Below are positions 24,850 to 33,469 of a stretch of 64,000 nucleotides of DNA, piece by piece. The first letter of the stretch is position 1. Each line of letters opens with the position of its first letter. Made by a program: the position numbers and the translations under genes. This DNA comes from Streptomyces sp. SID13726. GTDB taxonomy: Bacteria > Actinomycetota > Actinomycetes > Streptomycetales > Streptomycetaceae. Location: positions 1-64,000 of the forward strand of contig NZ_JAAGLY010000029.1 of the NCBI RefSeq assembly GCF_010548375.1, written 5' to 3'. Below the pieces are notes generated by a model. It had not been told where the DNA came from and made no database searches. It saw nothing but the letters and a program-made list of their open reading frames with translations.

Positions 24850-25833
24850 TCAGCGCGGGGCGCGCTGGTACGTCAGCTGCTTCACCCGGCGCAGGAAAGG
24901 CGTGGCCTCCACATGGCGGACGCCCTCCAGCCAGCCCAGCGGCCCGCTCAGGTAGGCGTACAGCGCGGCGGTGTCCTTCACCACCACCGTCACCACGATG
25001 TTGGAGACACCGGCCGTGGCACTCGCGAAGGCGATCTCGTCGTGCTCCGCGAGGGCCCGCCCGACGGGCTCCAGGGCACCGGGCTCCGTCGTGATCCACA
25101 GGGCGGCCCCGCGTCCGTATCCCAGCGTCTCGGAGTTGTACTCGATGTCGATGTACACCGCCCCCGAGGCGAGCAGTGCCGTGAGCCGGCGCCTGACCGC
25201 GGACTCGGACCGGCCGGTGGCACGCTGGAGTTCGGGGAGGCCGGCCCGGCCGTCGCGCTCCAGGACGGCCAGCAGGGGCTCGTCGTCCGGGTCGATCCGG
25301 GCCGGTCCGTCCACCGGGCCCAGGTCGGGGTGCAGGGCGGCGATCTCCTCGGGCGTGAGCGCGTGGAACTTCTGGAGCCACCCGGCCGGGCCGCCGTAGA
25401 AACGGTGCAGGAGCTGGTGGGCGCGGATCTCCACGACGCTGGGGGTGCGCGGGAGCCTGCCGAGGAGCAGTTCGTCGTGCTCGCCGGGGCTGCGGGGGCG
25501 GGTCATGCAGACGATCTCGGTGCCGCCGGAGGCGAGTCCGATCCAGCCCGTGTCGGGGCGCTTGGCCAGGGCGTCCGAGATGGCCGTGGCGCTGTCGGGG
25601 GCGCAGCGCACCCGCAGCATCCACTGGTCCCGGCCGAGCGCCTGGGCGTCCCGCAGCAGGACGACCCGCAGCCCGCCCTCGGCGCACAGCCGCCGGTAGC
25701 GGCGCGCGACGGTCTGGTCGGAGACCCCGAGCACCGCGCCGATCCGGCTGAAGGAGGCCCGTCCGTTGACCTCCAGGGCGTGCAGCAACCGGAGGTCAAG
25801 TTCGTCGAAGACGTCGGATTCCATCGTCAGCAC
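24850..25833 (-). CDS. Lrp/AsnC-family regulator, double-domain form
   Basis: A 327-residue protein containing two Lrp/AsnC units in one chain. Unit 1 has an AsnC-type helix-turn-helix (residues about 10-55, FSRIGAVLGVSDQTVARRYR) and unit 2 another (about 185-230, LPELQRATGRSESAVRRRL), each followed by a RAM-like ligand domain. Single-unit Lrp proteins are about 150 residues, so this is a natural fusion seen in actinomycetes. The GTG at 25831-25833 is favoured by GGAG five bases upstream; ATG 25824 is an alternative. It diverges from the DHA2 exporter gene and may regulate it. Confidence 0.9.
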   Translation of the reverse strand: MLTMESDVFDELDLRLLHALEVNGRASFSRIGAVLGVSDQTVARRYRRLCAEGGLRVVLLRDAQALGRDQWMLRVRCAPDSATAISDALAKRPDTGWIGLASGGTEIVCMTRPRSPGEHDELLLGRLPRTPSVVEIRAHQLLHRFYGGPAGWLQKFHALTPEEIAALHPDLGPVDGPARIDPDDEPLLAVLERDGRAGLPELQRATGRSESAVRRRLTALLASGAVYIDIEYNSETLGYGRGAALWITTEPGALEPVGRALAEHDEIAFASATAGVSNIVVTVVVKDTAALYAYLSGPLGWLEGVRHVEATPFLRRVKQLTYQRAPR

Positions 25834-25943
25834 GCCTGCTCCTGTCGGACTACGGCGACCGGGGCCGGGTTTCCGTTGTGATCGGCCGCGTGGTGGTCAT
25901 CGTACGGAGACAAGACGCATCCGACACACAGGGAGTTGAGGAC

Positions 25944-27443
25944 ATGCGTACGTGGGGACCGCTGACGGCGGTGTGTCTGGGCACGTTCATGCTGCTGCTG
26001 GACGTGACGATCGTGGTGGTGGCGCTGCCGGACATGGCGGCGGCGCTGCACGCGTCGCTGAGCGAGTTGCAGTGGGTGGTCGACGGGTACGCGCTCGCGC
26101 TGGCCGCGCTGCTGCTGGGCGCGGGGGCCGCCGCCGACATTCTCGGGCGGCGCCGGGTGCATGTGGCGGGTGTGGTGCTGTTCGCGGTGGCGTCGCTGCT
26201 GTGCGGGCTGGCGCCGGGGCCGGGGACGCTGGTGGCGGCGCGGGCGGTGCAGGGGATCGGCGCTGCGGCGATGCTCGCGACGACGCTGCCGCTGCTCGGC
26301 TCGGTCTACCAGGGGCGGCAGCGGTCGGCGGCGCTCGGGGTGTGGGGCGCGGTCAGCGGCGGGGCGGCGGCGGTCGGGCCGGTGCTCGGCGGGCTGCTCG
26401 CCGAGGGGCCGGGCTGGCGGTGGATCTTCTTCGTGAACCTGCCGGTGAGCGTGGTCGCGGTGTGGCTGACGCTGAAGGCCGTACCGGAGTCGCGGGGGCC
26501 GCGCGGGATGCGCGTCGACTGGCTGGGGACGCTCGCCTTCGCGGGGTTCGCGGGCGGCACGACCTACGCCGTGGTGCGGGCCGGCGAGGACGGCTGGACG
26601 GCGACCGCCACGCTCTCCTCGTTCGGGCTCGCGGCGCTCGCCCTGGTGGCCTTCGTCGTGGTGGAGCGCCGGGTCGCGCATCCGCTGCTCGATCTGTCGC
26701 TGCTGCGCAAGCCGGCCTTCGTGGGCGTGATGGCGGGGGCGCTGGCCTTCAACGGCGTGGCGTTCGGGGTGCTGGCGTACACCTCCATCTGGATGCAGAC
26801 GCTGCTCGGGATGAGTCCGGTGCGCGGCGGCCTGGCGCTGCTGCCGCTCTGCCTGGCCTCGGTGGTGGTCGCGATCCTCGGCGGGAAGCTGCTGCACGGC
26901 GTGCCGGCCCGGCTGCTCATCGGGGGCGGGCTGCTGCTGGTCGGCTCGGGCTCCTTCTGTCAGGCCGTCCTCGGGGCGGGTTCGACCTGGACGGCGCTCG
27001 TGCCGGGTCTCGTCCTGGTCGGGGTGGGCACCGGGCTGGTGTCCCCGGCGATCGCAGGTGCCGCGCTGGCGGCGGTGCCGGCCGAGCGGTCGGGCATGGC
27101 CGGCGGGGCGGTGAACACGTTCCGGCAGCTCGGGTACGCGCTCGGGGTCGCCGTCTGCGGCACCGTACTGACGTCCCGGATGCGGGACGCCCTGCCGCAC
27201 GACGCGGCGCACACCCTGGCGGGCGGCGGGGCGGCGGCCCTGCGCGGCACGTTCGGCGAGCACGCGCTGCGGGCCGCGTTCGCCTCGGGACTGAACTCCA
27301 CGTTCACCGTGCTGGGCGCGGCCGGGGTCGCGGCGGCGGCGCTGGTGCTCGCCCTGGTCCGGGCGGAGCGCGCGCCCCGGAGCGGAGTGACGAATGCCGG
27401 GCCCGCCACGCTGGAGGAAGGGAGCACGGCGCCCCGGGGATAA
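25944..27443 (+). CDS. MFS drug exporter, DHA2 family
   Basis: A 499-residue transporter with about fourteen membrane segments. It has the DHA2 N-terminal motif FMLLLDVTIVVVALPDM, motif A GAAADILGRRRV, and motif C-like GAVSGGAAAVGPVLGGLLAEGP. Such proteins expel drugs, dyes or amino-acid-like compounds using the proton gradient. ATG at 25944 follows GGGAG. A double-Lrp regulator diverges from it, suggesting regulated export of an amino-acid-like metabolite (inference). Confidence 0.92.
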   Translation: MRTWGPLTAVCLGTFMLLLDVTIVVVALPDMAAALHASLSELQWVVDGYALALAALLLGAGAAADILGRRRVHVAGVVLFAVASLLCGLAPGPGTLVAARAVQGIGAAAMLATTLPLLGSVYQGRQRSAALGVWGAVSGGAAAVGPVLGGLLAEGPGWRWIFFVNLPVSVVAVWLTLKAVPESRGPRGMRVDWLGTLAFAGFAGGTTYAVVRAGEDGWTATATLSSFGLAALALVAFVVVERRVAHPLLDLSLLRKPAFVGVMAGALAFNGVAFGVLAYTSIWMQTLLGMSPVRGGLALLPLCLASVVVAILGGKLLHGVPARLLIGGGLLLVGSGSFCQAVLGAGSTWTALVPGLVLVGVGTGLVSPAIAGAALAAVPAERSGMAGGAVNTFRQLGYALGVAVCGTVLTSRMRDALPHDAAHTLAGGGAAALRGTFGEHALRAAFASGLNSTFTVLGAAGVAAAALVLALVRAERAPRSGVTNAGPATLEEGSTAPRG

Positions 27444-27691
27444 CCGTTTCACCAGCGTCGCGAAGCGGAGTGGGGTCGTACAGATTCGGTGGAGATTACG
27501 CTGCCGAAACTTACTCAACCGTCAGTTTTCTGTCCGACCCTTCCCTATGTGGGCGCATTTTCCCGTACTGACCTGGCCGGACGTGAGCGTCGCTCGGCTT
27601 CGGCCCCCCTCCCGTCGGTTCCGTCGGTGGGGTAGCTTTCACGGCGCTGTGCGGAGCGTCACTGAGCGCCAGGGAGAGCGGGGAGCGGGGT

Positions 27692-29518
27692 TTGCGCGAG
27701 TTCACCAACCCTCCGTTGGCGTTGGCACCCCCGGTGGGCGGACTGGCCGACGTCGTCTTCGAGCATGCCCGGAACGACCCGCTGCACATCTCCCTCGGCC
27801 GCAAGGACGAGCACGGACAGTGGCGGGACGTGACGTCCGCGGAGTTCCGTGACGAGGTGATGGCCCTGGCCAAGGGTCTGCTCGCGCAGGGCATCCGGTT
27901 CGGCGACCGGGTCGCCATCATGTCCCGCACCCGCTACGAGTGGACGCTGTTCGACTTCGCGCTGTGGACCATCGGCGCGCAGGTGGTGCCGGTCTACCCC
28001 ACCTCCTCCGCCGAGCAGTGCTTCTGGGCGCTGTACGACGCCGAGTGCACGGCCGCGGTCGTGGAGCACGAGGACCACGCGATGACGATCGCCACCGTCA
28101 TCGACCGGCTGCCGCATCTGCACCGGCTCTGGCAGCTGGACTCGGGAGCGGTGCAGGAGCTGTACGACGCCGGCACCCCCATCGAGGACGAGGTGGTGCA
28201 CCGCCACCGGCAGGCGGTCACCCCCGACTCGACGGCGACGATCATCTACACCTCGGGCACCACCGGCCGCCCCAAGGGCTGTGTGATCACGCACGGCAAC
28301 TTCATGTACGAGGCGGACACCGTCATCGACCGCTGGGAGCCGGTGTTCCACTCCAAGAAGGGCGACGAGGCGGCGACCTTGCTCTTCCTGCCGCTCGCGC
28401 ATGTCTTCGGGCGGATGGTGCAGGTGGCGGCGATCCGCGGCGGGGTCCGCTTCGGCCACCAGCCGCAGATGAACGCCGCCGCCCTGCTCCCCGACCTGGC
28501 CGCGTTCAAGCCCACCTTCTTCCTCGGGGTGCCGTACATCTTCGAGAAGGTCTTCAACGCCTCCCGCCGCAAGGCCGAGAAGGAGGGCAAGGCCGGGCCG
28601 TTCGAGAAGGCGGTGGACGTGGCGGTGAAGTACGCCGACGCCATGGAGGCCAGGGCCTGGGGTGTGGGTCCCGGTCCGTCGGCCGGGCTGCGGATGCAGC
28701 ACCAGCTCTTCGACAAGCTCGTCTACTCCAAGATGCGCGCGGCGATGGGCGGGCGGATCCGGCAGGCGATGACCGGCGGCTCGGCCATGGACCGCAAGCT
28801 GGGGCTGTTCTTCGCGGGCGCGGGCGTGCACATCTACGAGGGGTACGGCCTCACCGAGTCGACGGCGGCGGCGACCGCCAACCCGCCCGAGCGCACCCGC
28901 TACGGCACGGTCGGGCAGCCCATCCCTGGCATGACCGTGCACATCGCGGACGACGGCGAGATCTGGCTGTACGGCGACAACATCTTCCAGGGCTATCTCA
29001 ACAACGAGAAGGCCACCGACGAGACCCTGCACGACGGCTGGCTGGCCACCGGTGACCTGGGCTCGCTCGACGAGGACGGCTATCTCACCATCACCGGCCG
29101 CAAGAAGGAGATCCTCGTCACCTCCGGCGGCAAGAGCGTCTCGCCCGGGGTGCTGGAGGAGCGGGTGCGCGACCATCCGCTGGTCGCGCAGTGCATCGTC
29201 GTGGGCAACGACCGCCCGTACGTCGCCGCCCTGGTCACCCTGGAGCAGGAGGCCGTGGAGCACTGGCTGGCGATGCGGGACAAACCGCGGATGCCCGCGG
29301 CCCAGCTGGTGCGCGACGCCGACCTGGAGACCGAGGTGCGGCGCGCGGTGGTCGCCGCCAACACCCTGGTCTCACAGGCCGAGTCGATCCGCACCTTCCG
29401 TATCCTGGCCCAGCCCTTCACCGAGGAGCACGGGCTGCTGACCCCGTCCCTGAAGCTGAAGCGCAAGGCGATCGAGGCGGCGTACGCCAACGAGGTCGAG
29501 GCCCTCTACCGGGCCTGA
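27692..29518 (+). CDS. Long-chain fatty-acid-CoA ligase (AMP-binding)
   Basis: A 608-residue acyl-CoA synthetase of the FadD15 type. It activates fatty acids through an acyl-adenylate to acyl-CoA. Motifs: AMP-binding P-loop YTSGTTGRPKG (186-196), YEGYGLTESTAAAT, and the hinge DGWLATGDLGSLDEDGYLTITGRKKEI, with the C-terminal lysine in SLKLKRKAI. The start is TTG at 27692, following GGGAG, giving MREFTNPPLA, a normal N-terminus. The preceding 248 bases contain no other gene; a weak -10-like TAGCTT at 27633 is the only promoter hint. Confidence 0.93.
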   Translation: MREFTNPPLALAPPVGGLADVVFEHARNDPLHISLGRKDEHGQWRDVTSAEFRDEVMALAKGLLAQGIRFGDRVAIMSRTRYEWTLFDFALWTIGAQVVPVYPTSSAEQCFWALYDAECTAAVVEHEDHAMTIATVIDRLPHLHRLWQLDSGAVQELYDAGTPIEDEVVHRHRQAVTPDSTATIIYTSGTTGRPKGCVITHGNFMYEADTVIDRWEPVFHSKKGDEAATLLFLPLAHVFGRMVQVAAIRGGVRFGHQPQMNAAALLPDLAAFKPTFFLGVPYIFEKVFNASRRKAEKEGKAGPFEKAVDVAVKYADAMEARAWGVGPGPSAGLRMQHQLFDKLVYSKMRAAMGGRIRQAMTGGSAMDRKLGLFFAGAGVHIYEGYGLTESTAAATANPPERTRYGTVGQPIPGMTVHIADDGEIWLYGDNIFQGYLNNEKATDETLHDGWLATGDLGSLDEDGYLTITGRKKEILVTSGGKSVSPGVLEERVRDHPLVAQCIVVGNDRPYVAALVTLEQEAVEHWLAMRDKPRMPAAQLVRDADLETEVRRAVVAANTLVSQAESIRTFRILAQPFTEEHGLLTPSLKLKRKAIEAAYANEVEALYRA

Positions 29519-29526
29519 GCGCCGGC

Positions 29527-30315
29527 TCACACCAGCTGGTAGCCGCGCAGGTTCGTCAGCAGGAGATAGGTGTCCTGGAGGGACCCCGAGGTGTCGCCGA
29601 GCGAGCGGTAGATGCCCCATTTCGGGCGCACCCGGTCGGCCAGGAAGGTGTCGACCCCGGTCTTCGAGGCGTCGACCACCGTGGCGCCGCCGGACTTGAG
29701 GATCCAGCGCACCGAGCCCGCCGTACCGTTGCCGACCTTGATCTGGAAGTCGACGTCGGTCCATTTGTCGTGCAGCGGGTCGAGGCTCGTGCGGCCCACC
29801 AGGGTGTCGCTGTCGAACAGCTTCAGTTCGATGGTCTGCGCTCCGTTCACCCGGCGCAGGGACTGCACGACGATCGGCGAGGAGCCGGTGCCGGGCTGTT
29901 TCATCTGCATGATGTGGGTGAAGCTGGTGGTCGCCTTCAGCGAGCTGGGGATGTACATCGAGTACGTGACCCGCCAGGTCTGGCCTTGTGTCCACTTGAG
30001 GTAGCTGCTGCCGCTGGTGCGCAGCCCGGTGACCTCCTGGCGCTGGCGGTCGGTCGAGGTGTCGCGGTCGGCCATGTGCATGTTGAAGCGCCAGTTGCCG
30101 CCGGTCGCGTAGATGTGCGGCTGTCCGCCGGGGTGGGAGTCGGCGCGGTCGTCCTCGACGGTCTCGAAGGCACCGAGTCCGTCGCCGCTCGCGGAGGGCG
30201 CCCACTTCTGCTGCCAGGAGGCGGCGTGGGCGGTGGTGGCGCCGGGGAGTCCGGCCACGGCTCCCGCCGCACCGGCGAGCGCGGCGCCCAGCAGGGCCCT
30301 TCTGGATGCGTTCAT
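29527..30315 (-). CDS. Tat-exported polysaccharide-lyase-like secreted protein
   Basis: A 262-residue exported protein. The N-terminus MNASRRALLGAALAGAAGAV is a twin-arginine signal with a likely AHA-A cleavage near residue 31. The mature part looks like a beta-jelly roll, with the family-type strings WRVTYSMYIPSSL, HIMQMKQPGTGSSP and KWGIYRSL seen in heparin-lyase-I/alginate-lyase-like proteins. Catalytic residues are not certain, so the substrate is unknown. ATG 30313-30315 is chosen because GAGGTGA lies eight bases upstream; the GTG at 30327 lies inside that ribosome site. It converges with the acyl-CoA ligase gene. Confidence 0.72.
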   Translation of the reverse strand: MNASRRALLGAALAGAAGAVAGLPGATTAHAASWQQKWAPSASGDGLGAFETVEDDRADSHPGGQPHIYATGGNWRFNMHMADRDTSTDRQRQEVTGLRTSGSSYLKWTQGQTWRVTYSMYIPSSLKATTSFTHIMQMKQPGTGSSPIVVQSLRRVNGAQTIELKLFDSDTLVGRTSLDPLHDKWTDVDFQIKVGNGTAGSVRWILKSGGATVVDASKTGVDTFLADRVRPKWGIYRSLGDTSGSLQDTYLLLTNLRGYQLV

Positions 30316-30450
30316 GACAAATCTCACCTCACGGGTAGGCGTTCACATGCATACACGATGTTCAGTGACGCAATCCAGGGTCGCCGCAGGGCAGTTGGCG
30401 GTCAATGGTCCGAACCAAAGAGACCGGACTGATTTCCCGGTCAGGAATGC

Positions 30451-30465
30451 ATCACGGCTCGTGAT
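30451..30465 (+). promoter_or_regulatory. Inverted repeat upstream of the aldo/keto reductase
   Basis: ATCACG, GCT, CGTGAT: a perfect 6-3-6 palindrome about 50 bases before the reductase start, in the divergent region with the secreted lyase-like gene. Candidate repressor or activator site. Confidence 0.4.
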
Positions 30466-30515
30466 CGTTGACGATGGGAGTACCACCTGACGACAACCGT
30501 AAGGATCAAGAGCTC

Positions 30516-31352
30516 GTGAGCAGCAAGGTCCCCCCGATCATCCTCAACAACGGCGTGGAGATGCCCCAGCTGGGCTTCGGCGTCTGGCAGGTGCCGGACG
30601 ACGAGGCGGAGCGGGCGGTCGCCATCGCGCTGGAGTCCGGGTACCGCAGCATCGACACAGCGGCGATCTACGGCAACGAAGTGGGCACCGGCAAGGCGAT
30701 CGCGGCCTCCGGCGTGGCCCGTGAGGACATCTTCGTCACCACCAAGCTCTGGAACTCCGACCAGGGCTACGACGCCACCCTGCGCGCCTTCGACACCTCG
30801 CTGGAGAAGCTCGGCCTGGACTACGTGGACCTGTACCTGATCCACTGGCCGACCCCCTCCCGCGACCTGTACGTCGACTCCTACAAGGCGTTCGAGAAGC
30901 TGCACGCCGACGGCCGGATCAAGGCCATCGGCGTCTCCAACTTCGAACCCGACCACCTGGAGCGGCTGATCTCCGAGACGTCCGTCATTCCGGCCGTCGA
31001 CCAGATCGAACTGCACCCGCAGCTCCAGCAGCACGCGGCCCGCGAGTACCACGCGGAGCAGGGCATCGCGACCGAGGCCTGGTCGCCGCTCGGCTCCGGC
31101 AAGGGCCTCCTGGAGGTCCCGGCCGTCGTGGCCGTCGCCCAGAAGCACGGCCGCACCCCGGCCCAGGTCGTGCTGCGCTGGCACCTCCAGCTCGGCAATG
31201 TCGTGATCCCGAAGTCCGTGACGCCGTCGCGGATCAAGGAGAACATCGAGGTGTTCGACTTCAGCCTCGACACCGAGGACCTGGCGGCGATCAGCGCGCT
31301 GAACGAGGACCGGCGTCTCGGCCCGGACCCCTCGACGTTCAACGCCGCCTGA
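30516..31352 (+). CDS. Aldo/keto reductase (AKR5-like)
   Basis: A 278-residue NADPH-dependent reductase similar to 2,5-diketo-gluconate reductases. The catalytic tetrad is visible as Asp47, Tyr52 (IDTAAIYGNE), Lys77 (TTKLWNSD) and His110 (LIHWP), and the coenzyme motif IPKSVTPSRIKENIEVFDF is intact. GTG at 30516 gives the usual family length; the in-frame extension to 30468 adds residues unlike the family. A strong bidirectional terminator follows. Confidence 0.92.
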   Translation: MSSKVPPIILNNGVEMPQLGFGVWQVPDDEAERAVAIALESGYRSIDTAAIYGNEVGTGKAIAASGVAREDIFVTTKLWNSDQGYDATLRAFDTSLEKLGLDYVDLYLIHWPTPSRDLYVDSYKAFEKLHADGRIKAIGVSNFEPDHLERLISETSVIPAVDQIELHPQLQQHAAREYHAEQGIATEAWSPLGSGKGLLEVPAVVAVAQKHGRTPAQVVLRWHLQLGNVVIPKSVTPSRIKENIEVFDFSLDTEDLAAISALNEDRRLGPDPSTFNAA

Positions 31353-31365
31353 CGGCACCGCGGTC

Positions 31366-31410
31366 CGGCCGGTGGTGAGCCCCTGTCGCGAGGGGGTTCA
31401 CCACCGGCCG
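31366..31410. terminator. Strong bidirectional terminator
   Basis: A stem of about 18 pairs (one G-U) with arms starting CGGCCGGTGGTGA and ending TCACCACCGGCCG around a short loop. It lies between the convergent aldo/keto reductase and SDR stops, so it can serve both. Confidence 0.8.
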
Positions 31411-31417
31411 CCGTGTG

Positions 31418-32119
31418 TCAGACAGGCTGCCCGATCAGGCGTACGACCACGGTGTTGATGTCGACGCCCTCCGGCTGCCGTACGGCCCACATCACCGAGT
31501 CGGCGATCTGGTCTGCGGTGAGCAGGTGGCCGGGCGGCAGGCTGCCGTAGCCGTCCCAGAACGGCGTCTCCACGCGTCCCGGGGCGACCAGGGTGACCCC
31601 GACGCCGAACTCCGTTACCTCGCGCCGGGCGTTCTCGGCGAGGCCGGTCACCGCCCATTTCGTCGCCCCGTAGATGTTGCCGGGCCCGTGGACGAACCCG
31701 GCGACGCTGCCGATCAGCACGATCCGGCCGCGGGTCTCCTTGAGCGCGTCGATCGAGGCGCGGATGAGGAGGGCGGGGCCGAGGACGTTGGTCAGCACCA
31801 TCTCGCTCCAGCCCGCCGGGTCACCCCCGGCGACGGTGTCGTGCGTGGCGAAGCCCGCGTTGGCGACGACGGTGTCCAGTCGCCCGAACTCCTTGAGCGT
31901 GCCGTCGACGGCGGCCTTGACGTCCGCGTACTCGGCGGCGTTGCCGACGAACGTCAACAGGCCGTCCGGGTCGTCGAGTTCCTCGGCGAAGGCCCGCAGC
32001 CGGGCCTCACCGCGGCCGGTGACGGCCACCCGGTGGCCCGCGTCGAGCAGTTGCCGCGCGACCGCGGCGCCGATACCGCTGCCGCCGCCGGTGATGAGCG
32101 CGACCGGTGCTTCGGACAT
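31418..32119 (-). CDS. Short-chain dehydrogenase/reductase
   Basis: A 233-residue classical SDR. Cofactor loop TGGGSGIGAA (residues 10-19), NAG in VVANAGF, catalytic Ser in LIGSVAG and YGATK for Tyr-Lys are all present. Substrate unknown. The ATG at 32117-32119 is preceded by GGGGGAAG. A 17-base tandem repeat begins 17 bases upstream of the start codon and may control it. Confidence 0.92.
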   Translation of the reverse strand: MSEAPVALITGGGSGIGAAVARQLLDAGHRVAVTGRGEARLRAFAEELDDPDGLLTFVGNAAEYADVKAAVDGTLKEFGRLDTVVANAGFATHDTVAGGDPAGWSEMVLTNVLGPALLIRASIDALKETRGRIVLIGSVAGFVHGPGNIYGATKWAVTGLAENARREVTEFGVGVTLVAPGRVETPFWDGYGSLPPGHLLTADQIADSVMWAVRQPEGVDINTVVVRLIGQPV

Positions 32120-32135
32120 GGCTTCCCCCTGTGTT

Positions 32136-32186
32136 CCGCTGAGTTCTCGCGTCCGCTGAGTTCTCGCGTCCGCTGTGTTCGTGTGG
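32136..32186 (-). repeat. 17-bp tandem repeat in the SDR leader
   Basis: Two perfect adjacent copies of CCGCTGAGTTCTCGCGT (32136-32152, 32153-32169) and a degenerate third (32170-32186). They sit immediately upstream of the SDR ribosome site, so they could be regulator sites or a leader element. Confidence 0.8.
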
Positions 32187-32337
32187 ATGCCGGGGAGTAC
32201 ATCAGTTGGAGCATTCTCGAAGTCAAGTGCCGCACGTCCGGCGGTAGTCGGCCGAGGGGAAGTAGCGCCGCTACCCCGTCTCGCCGAGCCCCGTCGACAC
32301 CGTCCCGCCGCCGCGTATGGACTCTGCGTCGGCAACC

Positions 32338-33294
32338 TCAACCGACCCGAACCGCCGTATGCACGGTATGAACCGCCAGCACGAACAGATCTCCCCGCCG
32401 ATGCACACTCGCCGCGTCCTCAGGGTCGAGCAACCGATCCAGCACCTCCCGGTCCCCCGCCTCCAGTTCCTCCCCGAACACATCCCGCAACCGCCCCAAC
32501 GAAGCCGCGATGTACGCCCGGGCCCGATCAGTCGTAGGCGCCGGAAGATCCAGCAGGAAACTACGTGTCCCGGTGTGCCGAAGCCCCGCCGCGGCCATCA
32601 GCCCCGGCCAGTCCTCCACCTCGGAGACGGAGTCCGGCAACCCCGACCGCATCTCGGCGAACCACTTCTCCTCCAGCGCGTCGAGCCGCGCCTGGAACCC
32701 CGGCCGCCCGATCCCGATGTCCCGCGGCAGGAACCGCGCGGGCAGCCCGCCCTCCATCAACGCCAGCGTGCCACCGCGCGCCAGCCGCGAGGCGAACGCG
32801 GCGATCCCGGCCCGCTGGTCGCCGAGGTGGTGCAGGCTCCGGCTGGCCCAGAGCAGATCGACGGGGTAGTCCAAGTCGTCGAGGACACCCGGCAGTTCAC
32901 CGGCGAGCGTGCCGAACCGGTCGGCGACACCGAGCCGTTCGGCACGGGCCTGGGCCCGCTCCAGGAGCGGTTCGGCGCCGTCGACGGCGACCACGCGGGC
33001 CCCGGGGAACGCCTCGGCGAGCAGACACGACAGCACCCCCGGGCCGCTGCCCGCGTCGACGATCATCCCCGGCTCGGTCTGCTTGTGCCCGAGCCAGGCG
33101 AGGGCCCGTTCGTACAGGGGCGTGAACAGCTCGGCCTGGGTCTCCAGGTGCGTGGCCATCCGGGCCCAGTCGATGTCGGTGTGGTCGTGGTGGTGGTGCC
33201 CGTGGCCGTCACCGTGCCCGTGGCCGTCACCGTGCCCGTGGCCGTCACCGTGGTCGTGGTCGTCGTGTCCGTGTGTGCCGTGATCGTGCGCCAT
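32338..33294 (-). CDS. SAM-dependent methyltransferase with histidine-rich N-terminal tail
   Basis: A 318-residue class I methyltransferase. The SAM loop is VDAGSGPGVLS (about residues 79-89) followed by VVAVDGAEPLL and a DLLWASRSLHHL segment. The first 38 residues contain 16 histidines, including repeated DGHGHG units, a likely Ni/Zn/Co-binding tail. The methyl acceptor is unknown. The ATG at 33292-33294 is chosen since it begins the His-rich tail and has GAGAGG nine bases upstream; the longer frame is a shadow. It diverges from the PhyH-like gene with a palindrome between them. Confidence 0.87.
   Translation of the reverse strand: MAHDHGTHGHDDHDHGDGHGHGDGHGHGDGHGHHHHDHTDIDWARMATHLETQAELFTPLYERALAWLGHKQTEPGMIVDAGSGPGVLSCLLAEAFPGARVVAVDGAEPLLERAQARAERLGVADRFGTLAGELPGVLDDLDYPVDLLWASRSLHHLGDQRAGIAAFASRLARGGTLALMEGGLPARFLPRDIGIGRPGFQARLDALEEKWFAEMRSGLPDSVSEVEDWPGLMAAAGLRHTGTRSFLLDLPAPTTDRARAYIAASLGRLRDVFGEELEAGDREVLDRLLDPEDAASVHRRGDLFVLAVHTVHTAVRVG
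33196..33249 (-). repeat. Three 18-bp direct repeats encoding DGHGHG units
   Basis: Three perfect tandem copies of GTGCCCGTGGCCGTCACC inside the methyltransferase gene encode the His-rich tail. The array keeps frame, so copy-number change would lengthen or shorten the metal-binding tail without disrupting the enzyme. Confidence 0.9.
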
Positions 33295-33359
33295 GCTGGT
33301 CAGCCTCTCGTCGGGATGCGGCCAGCGTGCGCCGACGCACCGGGAAGAGGCCAGCGGTG

Positions 33360-33374
33360 TTGCCATGACGGCAA
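33360..33374. promoter_or_regulatory. TTGCC-N5-GGCAA inverted repeat in divergent promoter region
   Basis: Perfect 5-5-5 inverted repeat, with a further GGCAAAA copy nearby, between the His-rich methyltransferase and the PhyH-like gene. It resembles but does not match the nickel regulator Nur box (TTGC-N9-GCAA versus N7 here). Possible metal-responsive operator. Confidence 0.4.
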
Positions 33375-33469
33375 AAATCAGCGGCAAAAGCGCAAGCCGG
33401 ACCGGACGGCAAAGCGGACGTAAAGAAAATGGGATGCGCCCACCCGGGCGACTCCTCCACGATGACCCC

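Noticed and set aside
22840..25687. 965-codon leftward frame joining the transporter and Lrp regions
   Set aside because: It spans the LysR gene antisense; only the last 349 codons encode the BASS-type transporter.
27610..27638. Promoter for the acyl-CoA ligase
   Set aside because: TAGCTT is a fair -10 box but the -35 position reads TCCCGT, too weak to list as a feature.
33360..33374. Nur (nickel) box
   Set aside because: The spacing between TTGC and GCAA is seven bases, not nine as in Nur sites, so it is listed only as an inverted repeat.
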